Shown piece by piece: positions 12,850 through 19,300 of a DNA stretch of 19,300 nt. Origin of the DNA: JACOTV01 sp964445135 (lineage in GTDB: Bacteria > Patescibacteriota > Microgenomatia > UBA1406 > GWC2-37-13); contig CAYUJW010000018.1 in assembly GCA_964445135.1 (NCBI GenBank), positions 1-19,300 on the forward strand, written 5' to 3'. Both the position numbers and the translations under genes were made by a program. The notes under the pieces are model-generated. The model saw nothing but the letters and a program-made list of their open reading frames with translations, ran no database searches and had not been told where the DNA came from. Each line of letters starts with the position of its first letter. Positions within the stretch are counted from its first letter, which is position 1.

Positions 12850-14987
12850 TAAGTGTCGTTATCCCCGAAAGAAATGAATCCGAAAGCTTGCCAAGGTTGC
12901 TTGAGCAACTGCACGCGACCATGAAGGAAGCATCGCTTCGTTATGAAGTAATTGTCGTTGATGACTACTCAACTGACAATAGTTTTGAAATACTCACTCA
13001 GCTTGTGAACAAGTATCCACTTCGCGTATTAAAGAAAAAGGGGATAATCGGAAAAGGTGCATCAATTCTTGAGGGGCTTGAAAATACGAAAGGCTCAGTC
13101 ATCGTATTATTGGATGCTGATTTAGTCAAGCAAGTGAAAGAAATACCACACCTCATTGGTGAGCTGAAAAATGCAGACATTGTTGTTGCAAATCGCGTAA
13201 ATTTGGAAAATAGCAAACAGCCGTTTAAAAAAATGCTTCATACAAAATTGGAGCGCTTTTTTAACTATGCGATCTTTGGACTAAATTGCGACGTACAATC
13301 AGGTCTGAAAGTTTTTCACTCATACACATTTGATCATATACATGTTGAGCCTTCAAAGTGGAGTTTTGACATGGAGTTCTTGTATAAATCGGTGCATGCG
13401 GGGTTTCGCATAAAAGGAGTTGAAGTAACTCGTGCTGTGCGCGACGCGGGTCGAGATAAAATGAATGTATTTGCTGCAGCTTTTGAAATGCTGCTTATGT
13501 CAATCAAATACAAGTTCACTTCACCAGAACCTGTCCAACTGGGAGTAGGTCATGATGTTGCCGAAATTGGATGGAATAAAAAAAGATACAAAGGGTTTAC
13601 CAGCCTCTCACAATCACAAAGCGCAATTCAAACGCTTACCTCACCACAAATATTGTTGATGGGTCTAAGCTTTTTGGCAATCGTTGTGTTTTTGATTTTC
13701 AACCTCCATGTCACAGTTGTCGTCATAATCTCACTATTGACAATATTTTATTTTATCGACTTGTTCTTTAACCTCTTTTTGATTCTGAGTTCGCTTCGAA
13801 AAAGCCCAGCCATCCATGTAAGTCAGAATGAAATTGATGCAATAACCGAATGGCCAAAATACACCATTATGTGTCCGCTCTACAAAGAGTGGGAAGTGGT
13901 TGACCAGTTTGTGTGGGCAATCCAACAACTTGATTATCCAAAAGATAAATTGCAGGTTATTCTCAGCCTTGAGGAAGTAGACAAAAAGACAGTGGATGAA
14001 ATTAGCAAGATGAGTTTACCGCACTACTTTGAAGTGCTCATCACCCCAGACACTCAACCACGTACGAAACCGAAGGCGTGCAACTATGCGTTGATGCATA
14101 CGACTGGCGAATACGTCGTAATCTATGATGCTGAAGATATTCCTGACCCAATGCAGCTGAAAAAAGCTGTTGCCGCATTCACCCGTCTTAAAGGGAAGAA
14201 TGTTGTATGTTTGCAAGCAAAGCTCAACTTCTACAATCCTGCACAAAACTGGCTAACACGTCTGTTTACCTTAGAGTATTCACTGTGGTTTGATTTAGTT
14301 CTGACCGGCCTGCATTCGATCAACGCGCCAATTCCCTTGGGCGGAACTTCAAACCACTTTAAAAAAGAATCGCTTGATATTCTTCAAGGATGGGATCCGT
14401 TTAATGTAACTGAAGATTGCGATCTCGGTATTCGACTTTTCAAAAATGGATACAAGACCAACGTCTTGGATTCTGTCACTATGGAAGAAGCAAACAGTAG
14501 TTTTTTTGGCTGGTTTAAACAACGCTCACGTTGGATAAAAGGCTATATCCAAACCTACCTCGTACATATGCGTCGTCCTCATGAGTTTATAACTGATTGG
14601 TCAAACCCGCACATTTTAACGTTTCAGATAATTGTTGGGTTTAAGTTTATGTCAATGTGGATCAACCCATTATTGTGGGTCATGACCATCACGTACTTTA
14701 CTCTGCGCGCCACCATGGGACCATACATCGAATCACTCTACATTACGCCAATTCTCTACATGGGAATCTTTTCGCTTGTTGCTGGAAACTTTTTATATTT
14801 TTACTACAACATGATTGGTGCCGCAAAACGACAACAGTGGTACTTGGTAAAGTATGCGTTCTTGGCTCCTATCTATTGGTTGATGATGAGCTATGCATCA
14901 CTGAAGGCGCTGCAATCAATCATTCTTGCACCACATTATTGGGAGAAAACAACGCACGGACTTCACAAGCGCCAAGCACAGGCGTAA
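12846..14987 (+). CDS. Two-domain glycosyltransferase: DPM-like GT2 fused to membrane GT2
   Basis: A 713-aa fusion. Residues 1-230 are a DPM-like GT2 domain (VVIPERNESESL, VVDDYSTDNS, D90-A-D92, VQSGLKVF, FDMEFLYKSVHAGFRI) paralogous to the preceding protein. Two membrane helices (about 268-315) follow. Residues about 335-580 are a second, cellulose-synthase-like GT2 domain with CPLYKEWEVVDQF, the YDAEDIPDP DxD region (about 427), TEDCDLGIRL (about 522) and Q559-R-S-R-W563, the QxxRW signature of processive synthases. The C-terminus has about three more membrane segments (592-700). It may make a lipid-linked sugar and then use it, or polymerise a glycan. In the first domain, DADL is followed by VKQVKE rather than the QYPPE seen in the upstream paralogue. 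It overlaps the upstream gene by 4 nt. Confidence 0.88.
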   Translation: MISVVIPERNESESLPRLLEQLHATMKEASLRYEVIVVDDYSTDNSFEILTQLVNKYPLRVLKKKGIIGKGASILEGLENTKGSVIVLLDADLVKQVKEIPHLIGELKNADIVVANRVNLENSKQPFKKMLHTKLERFFNYAIFGLNCDVQSGLKVFHSYTFDHIHVEPSKWSFDMEFLYKSVHAGFRIKGVEVTRAVRDAGRDKMNVFAAAFEMLLMSIKYKFTSPEPVQLGVGHDVAEIGWNKKRYKGFTSLSQSQSAIQTLTSPQILLMGLSFLAIVVFLIFNLHVTVVVIISLLTIFYFIDLFFNLFLILSSLRKSPAIHVSQNEIDAITEWPKYTIMCPLYKEWEVVDQFVWAIQQLDYPKDKLQVILSLEEVDKKTVDEISKMSLPHYFEVLITPDTQPRTKPKACNYALMHTTGEYVVIYDAEDIPDPMQLKKAVAAFTRLKGKNVVCLQAKLNFYNPAQNWLTRLFTLEYSLWFDLVLTGLHSINAPIPLGGTSNHFKKESLDILQGWDPFNVTEDCDLGIRLFKNGYKTNVLDSVTMEEANSSFFGWFKQRSRWIKGYIQTYLVHMRRPHEFITDWSNPHILTFQIIVGFKFMSMWINPLLWVMTITYFTLRATMGPYIESLYITPILYMGIFSLVAGNFLYFYYNMIGAAKRQQWYLVKYAFLAPIYWLMMSYASLKALQSIILAPHYWEKTTHGLHKRQAQA

Positions 14988-15029
14988 GTCAACGCGTCAG
15001 GCGCGCATAGTCCTGCGCTGCACAAACAT

Positions 15030-15035
15030 TACACT
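15030..15035 (+). promoter_or_regulatory. Candidate -10 box of the flippase-glycosyltransferase gene
   Basis: TACACT ends 15 nt before ATG 15051; no good -35 box is seen. The 63-nt gap after the two-domain glycosyltransferase could instead be read through. An out-of-frame ATG at 15047 lies 4 nt before the real start. Confidence 0.3.
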
Positions 15036-15050
15036 CGCCCACATACATGT

Positions 15051-17441
15051 ATGAATCGCATCAAGCAAAACATAATGACAAGTGGTTCGATATTGATCGC
15101 ATGTATCATGCTTTCAAACTTCTTTAATTACGTTTTTAACTCCTACACCGGTCGCACAGTATCATTTGACAACTTTGGTTTATATAGCCTATTTAATAGT
15201 TTTTGGGCGATCTTTAGCATCATCCTCGTTCCACTCGGCGCTGCAATCTCCAATCGCACGTCCTACCTTCAGGCAAGAGACGGAAGCCCCAGCGCAAATG
15301 CATTTTTCACCCAGTCAATCAAAAAACTACACAAACCAATCTTTGCGGTGGCGCTTTTGTGGCTTGCCATAAGTCCATTACTCTTAGGGTTCTTTAAGCT
15401 CCCCACCATATGGTCAATTATTGCGTTTACACCAGTTATATTTTTGGGGATGTATGCCTCAATTCTGAAAGGATATTTAAACGGACGACTCGATTTTACT
15501 CGTGTTGGCATGCTGTTTCTTATTGAGTCTGCAACACGGCTCGTACTGGGCATCGCACTTATTTCCGCCGGCTACACACACCTTTTGCATTTGGCAATTG
15601 TTGGATCTGTCACCGTCTGGACAATTGGCTCATACCTATTTGCGACTTCCAAAATCAAGAATGAGCAAATAAGCGATACAAGATTTTCATTCCCAAAACG
15701 CTTCTTTTTTGCCGCATTTATTGCTGGCCTTTTTACCAACACATTTATGAGTTTTGATGTGCTTTTGGCCAAACATTTTCTTTCATCATTTGACGCAGGA
15801 AAATATGCGTTTTTATCACTCGTTGGAAAAATGGTGTTTTTCTTTGGATCAACACTGCAAATCTTTATCATTCCGCTTGTTTCAAAAAATGAAGGAAAAC
15901 ACGCGCAAACAAACACGATATTTTGGTCAACGGTTGGTTCATCAATTGCCCTGACAGTCATTATGGTTGTGGCAATTGGCCACTTCGGCCATATCACCAT
16001 GCCAATTTTGTTTGGTGCAAAAGTAGCTGAAATCAAACAGTACTTGGTGCTCTATGCGTATGCGATGGGAATGTTTACGATTTCAAACGCGATCATTCAA
16101 TTCCACTTAGCCAAACATCACTACCTCTTTCCCATTACGGCATTTTTTATGGCCCTGAGCATGGGTTTGGGCATTGCCATATCGCATAGTTCGATCGAGG
16201 CAATTGCCCGCGTCGTGCTTTTTAATAGTGCTGCGCTCTTATTTGTGACAAGCATTTTGCACATATTGCAAAAAGAGGGCGGATTCATTTTGAGAAATAT
16301 TATTGATTTTATTTCGCTTTTCGCACCTATTCCCGAACAATCGCATAGCGCAGGAAAAAAACGCATACTCATCTTAAGCTGGCGAGACATCCGCCATAAG
16401 TATGCCGGTGGCTCAGAAGTATTTAACCATGAACTTGCCAAGCGCTGGGTTCGAAAGGGTGCCTCAGTGACCCTCTTTTGCGGAAACGACAGTTTGTCTC
16501 CCCGATATGATGAGATAGATGGTATCCAAATAATTCGAAGGGGTGGGTTCTATATGGTGTACTTATGGGCATTTGTCTATTATGTCTTCCGCTTTCGTGG
16601 ACGATTTGACATCATAATTGACGTTGAAAATGGCATACCTTTTTTCTCACCATTTTACGCAAGAGAAAAAATCTATCTCGTTATTCATCACGTTCATCAA
16701 GATGTGTTTCGAAAAAGTCTCCACCCAGCACTTGCCGCATTTGCAACGTTTATGGAAATTCACGTAATGCCATATATGTATCGACATATTCAGGTAATAA
16801 CAGTCTCACCATCGACGAAGCGCGAAATTGAACAGCTTAATTTAAGCACGGTCGAACCTGAAATTATCTATTGCGGAGTTTCGGAAAATCTTGAGCCTGG
16901 TGTCAAATCGAGCAAACCTTTGTTTGCATATTTGGGAAGATTGAAATATTACAAATCAATAAATGTCTTTATCAAAGTAGCAAAGATGGTGAGTGAAAAG
17001 TATCCCGATGCGCGTTTTCAAATCGCAGGTGAGGGTGAAGACATGGCAGCGCTCAAATCGTATGCTTCACGCATTCAATCACCGGTCGAATTTTTAGGAA
17101 AAATCAGCGACTCAGAGAAAGTGTCGCTCTATCAGCATGCCTGGGCAACGGTTAACCCTTCATCGATGGAAGGATGGGGGATTACGTCAATTGAGTCCAA
17201 TAGATGCGCCACCCCAACCATTGCTTCAAATGTGCCTGGCCTTCGTGATTCAGTAAAGAATGGCCACAGCGGCTTCCTATTTGAACATGGCGATGCAGAG
17301 GCACTTGCCGCACATATCATGACGTTTATCGCCAATCGCCCGCTGCGTGAAGAAATGTCCAAGCGTGCATATGACTGGTCTCGACAGTTTGACTGGGGAA
17401 AGAGTGCCGAGCGGTTTTATGAATTATTTGAACAAAAATAA
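15051..17441 (+). CDS. Fusion of Wzx/MATE-like lipid-linked glycan flippase and GT4 glycosyltransferase
   Basis: A 796-aa protein in one uninterrupted frame. Residues 1 to about 420 are a polytopic membrane region with roughly 12 helices. They look like the MVF/Wzx/MATE-type exporters of lipid-linked oligosaccharides: conserved-looking NYVFNSYTGRTVSFDNFGLYS at the start, GYLNGRLDF around 142-150, and charged loops. After a short linker, residues about 435-796 form a cytosolic GT-B, GT4-type transferase: KKRILILSWRDIRHKYAGGSEVF, AYLGRLKYYKSI, FQIAGEGEDM, and E707-GWGITSI-E715, the family's E-x7-E donor-binding pair. Fusion would place glycan extension next to export. No frameshift is needed and both halves look intact. 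It overlaps the next gene by 1 nt (TAATG). Confidence 0.88.
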   Translation: MNRIKQNIMTSGSILIACIMLSNFFNYVFNSYTGRTVSFDNFGLYSLFNSFWAIFSIILVPLGAAISNRTSYLQARDGSPSANAFFTQSIKKLHKPIFAVALLWLAISPLLLGFFKLPTIWSIIAFTPVIFLGMYASILKGYLNGRLDFTRVGMLFLIESATRLVLGIALISAGYTHLLHLAIVGSVTVWTIGSYLFATSKIKNEQISDTRFSFPKRFFFAAFIAGLFTNTFMSFDVLLAKHFLSSFDAGKYAFLSLVGKMVFFFGSTLQIFIIPLVSKNEGKHAQTNTIFWSTVGSSIALTVIMVVAIGHFGHITMPILFGAKVAEIKQYLVLYAYAMGMFTISNAIIQFHLAKHHYLFPITAFFMALSMGLGIAISHSSIEAIARVVLFNSAALLFVTSILHILQKEGGFILRNIIDFISLFAPIPEQSHSAGKKRILILSWRDIRHKYAGGSEVFNHELAKRWVRKGASVTLFCGNDSLSPRYDEIDGIQIIRRGGFYMVYLWAFVYYVFRFRGRFDIIIDVENGIPFFSPFYAREKIYLVIHHVHQDVFRKSLHPALAAFATFMEIHVMPYMYRHIQVITVSPSTKREIEQLNLSTVEPEIIYCGVSENLEPGVKSSKPLFAYLGRLKYYKSINVFIKVAKMVSEKYPDARFQIAGEGEDMAALKSYASRIQSPVEFLGKISDSEKVSLYQHAWATVNPSSMEGWGITSIESNRCATPTIASNVPGLRDSVKNGHSGFLFEHGDAEALAAHIMTFIANRPLREEMSKRAYDWSRQFDWGKSAERFYELFEQK

Positions 17442-18343
17442 TGCAAACACTTCCAACTATCACCATTGGCATCGCTGCATATAACGAAGAACACACCCTT
17501 TCACACTTACTGTCTGATTTGTCAAAACAGCAACAAGACACTTATCAAATCGAGCAAGTGATTGTTGTTTCTGATGCGTCAACTGACAATACTGCGGCTG
17601 TTGCCAAAAATCACAAAGATTTGCCTACAACAGTTGTCATAAATAAAAATAGGTGTGGGAAAAAATGTGCTCTCAACTACTTTGTGACTCATGCGAAAAC
17701 AGATATTCTCGTAGTGTTTGATGCCGATGTCCGAATTAAAGACTTCGACATGATTGCTCAACTGATAAAACCAATCGTTAAGGAAAGCGCCGATCTTGTT
17801 GGAGCCGCAGTACACGAGCTTGCGCCAAGCGGACTTATTGAGCATGCACTTGCCGCAAGCATGGATATGAAACGCCACATGTTTGAGGCGCATCGAGGTG
17901 GGAATAACATTTATACGTGCCATGGACGAGCGCGCGCATTTTCTCGCAAACTTTACCAATCAATTCGATTTGAAAGCAGCGTGAACGAAGATGCATTCTC
18001 ATACATCTATTGCATACGTCATGGCTTTTCGTATCAGTATGCAAAGCGCGCACGAGTATGGTATCGTCTTCCAACGACACTCGCTGACCATGTAAAACAG
18101 AGTGTGCGTTTTATACACTCAAAGTCAGATCATGATTTTCACAATGATCCGGTTGTCAAAGCAGAATATTCAATTCCGACACAGCTTATAATTATGGCAA
18201 ATATCAGGACAAGTATTTGTAAGCCAATAATCATACTGTATTATACGATTTTGCTTTACACCTCACTTTTGGCACGAAGCGCAGCCCACACAAAACAGCA
18301 CTGGGACACATCACAATCATCAAAAATTACGACTATTCAATAA
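17441..18343 (+). CDS. GT2-family glycosyltransferase with C-terminal membrane helix
   Basis: A 300-aa GT-A enzyme. Motifs: TIGIAAYNEEHTLSHLL (8-24); VSDASTDNT (43-51); F93-D94-A-D96-V as the DxD; and VNEDAFSY (181-188) with the acidic pair E183/D184 in the position of the catalytic base. One membrane helix lies near 256-278, and the tail is polar. It probably adds one sugar to a lipid-linked intermediate at the inner membrane face. The ATG shares one base with the upstream stop codon (TAATG), there is no Shine-Dalgarno, and the next gene starts 7 nt after its stop, so it belongs to the same operon. The sugar and linkage are unknown. Confidence 0.88.
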   Translation: MQTLPTITIGIAAYNEEHTLSHLLSDLSKQQQDTYQIEQVIVVSDASTDNTAAVAKNHKDLPTTVVINKNRCGKKCALNYFVTHAKTDILVVFDADVRIKDFDMIAQLIKPIVKESADLVGAAVHELAPSGLIEHALAASMDMKRHMFEAHRGGNNIYTCHGRARAFSRKLYQSIRFESSVNEDAFSYIYCIRHGFSYQYAKRARVWYRLPTTLADHVKQSVRFIHSKSDHDFHNDPVVKAEYSIPTQLIIMANIRTSICKPIIILYYTILLYTSLLARSAAHTKQHWDTSQSSKITTIQ

Positions 18344-18350
18344 GAATCTT

Positions 18351-19300
18351 ATGAAATCAAAACAACTAACCGTGTGCTTTTTTGGCTCGTACGATCGTAC
18401 ATTTACATCAAATATAATCGTCAAAAAGGGCTTGGAGCTGCAAGGCGTGCGGGTCGTTGAAGTTATGCATCATGTGCTGGTTTCGGAGCTTAACAAGCCA
18501 AGCGACATGGGTATCATTCCTTTATTCAAACGTGTACTTAAGAAAGCAGGTATCTTCAAAGAGATCATCGTTCACATGCGAGACTTGCAAAAGAGCGATG
18601 TACTGTATGTAGGATACCCTGGCCATCTTGACGTATATTTGGCTTGGGTTGTTGCCCGCCTCTTTGGCTGCAAACTTGTGTTTAACCCACTTGTTGTGTT
18701 TTATACAGGATTCGTTGATGATCAAGGAATACTAAAACCCGGATCATTTATGGCACGTATGTTTAAATGGGGCGAGGGGATAATGTATCGATTATGCGAT
18801 CTTGTTTTAGCCGATACCCCTGCACAAAAAGAACATCTTATCAAGCTATTTGGTTTACCTGCTTCAAAGATCGAAGTACTCCCCATTGGAGCGGACGATA
18901 CGATATATAATTTTGAAGGATATGGTAATGTGCGAGATTCCTATTTTAATGTGATGTACTATGGCCTCTATAGTCCACTTCACTCATGTCCGGTGATCAT
19001 TGAAGCTGCGCGAATCGTTCAAAAAAATAAGAATATTCGGTTTGTCATGGTTGGAAAAGGCCAAAGTTATGATAAAACGTACGCGTTAGCACAAAAATAC
19101 CAGCTCACGAACGTTGAATTTTACCCAGAGATGAATGAGTTTAACTCCTCAGATACTCTGCAATGCGCCGATGTATTTTTGGGGTTTATTGCAAAGCACC
19201 CCTCAGTTGAGCGCATTGTGCCGAATAAAGTGTATCAAGGTATGGCGCTTGGAAAGACCGTCGTCACAGCTTCCGCCGCCGCAATTTCATCCATTTTAGC
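18351..19300 (+). CDS. GT4-like glycosyltransferase, 3' end outside the window
   Basis: An open frame from ATG 18351 to the window edge (316 complete codons, no stop). It begins KSKQLTVCFFGSYDRTFTSN, a typical GT-B N-terminal strand with a glycine loop. It continues with SDVLYVGYPGHLDVYLAWVV, LVFNPLVVFYTGFVDDQG and VLADTPAQKEHL. The C-terminal donor domain starts after EVLPIGADD, with VMYYGLYSPLHSCPVIIEAA, FVMVGKG and VPNKVYQGMALGKTVV near the edge. In the last motif Gln stands where the family often has the second Glu of E-x7-E, so donor binding may differ. It starts 7 nt after the previous stop and lacks a Shine-Dalgarno, consistent with the same operon. Confidence 0.85.
   Translation, partial: MKSKQLTVCFFGSYDRTFTSNIIVKKGLELQGVRVVEVMHHVLVSELNKPSDMGIIPLFKRVLKKAGIFKEIIVHMRDLQKSDVLYVGYPGHLDVYLAWVVARLFGCKLVFNPLVVFYTGFVDDQGILKPGSFMARMFKWGEGIMYRLCDLVLADTPAQKEHLIKLFGLPASKIEVLPIGADDTIYNFEGYGNVRDSYFNVMYYGLYSPLHSCPVIIEAARIVQKNKNIRFVMVGKGQSYDKTYALAQKYQLTNVEFYPEMNEFNSSDTLQCADVFLGFIAKHPSVERIVPNKVYQGMALGKTVVTASAAAISSIL

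Noticed and set aside
18522..18725. 67-aa frame on the minus strand
   Set aside because: Lies within the long partial GT4 gene, which has clear family motifs.

Overview
The window looks like a chromosomal segment from a small-genome bacterium, most plausibly a member of the Candidate Phyla Radiation (Patescibacteria). This is inference from style rather than a database match. The genes are tightly packed with overlapping or nearly touching ends. The DNA polymerase III delta-like protein is short. Housekeeping genes sit beside surface-glycan genes. Many start codons lie only 6-9 nt after a -10 box, and Shine-Dalgarno sequences are almost absent. TGA is used as a stop (ruvC, first GT2 gene), which argues against the lineages that read TGA as glycine. 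The exact phylum cannot be fixed from this window.

Layout. 1-374 is the 3' end of a 23S rRNA gene, followed by a hairpin and no linked 5S gene. 455-5232 is mostly housekeeping: a CDP-alcohol phosphatidyltransferase-like membrane protein, a small two-helix membrane protein, ruvC, gpmI (with Thr where the family has its catalytic Ser), a PfkB-type sugar or nucleoside kinase on the minus strand, and a holA-like clamp-loader delta subunit. 5360-8419 holds a phosphomannomutase/phosphoglucomutase and a large unrecognised membrane protein. 8416-10655 (minus strand) holds a GH63/MGH-like glycosidase and a membrane-anchored SGNH hydrolase.

10656-10868 is a divergent intergenic region unusually rich in perfect palindromes. 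From it, in the plus direction, starts a surface module: a secreted protein ending in an LAATG sorting signal, 3 nt from a sortase gene. A glycan-assembly cluster runs from 12127 to the right edge: a DPM-like GT2; a fusion of a second DPM-like GT2 domain to a membrane-embedded processive-type GT2; a fusion of a Wzx/MATE-like flippase to a GT4 glycosyltransferase; another GT2; and a GT4 cut by the window end.

How the genes may work together (inference): the phosphohexomutase supplies hexose-1-phosphate for sugar nucleotides. The GT2 and GT4 enzymes build a lipid-linked glycan, and the flippase half of the fusion protein exports it. The SGNH protein may edit or acylate glycans outside the membrane. 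The sortase attaches at least its neighbour, the LAATG protein, to the envelope. The signals most worth a second look are the leaderless-type promoters, the flippase-GT fusion, the sortase/LAATG pair with its palindromic control region, and the Ser-to-Thr change in GpmI.
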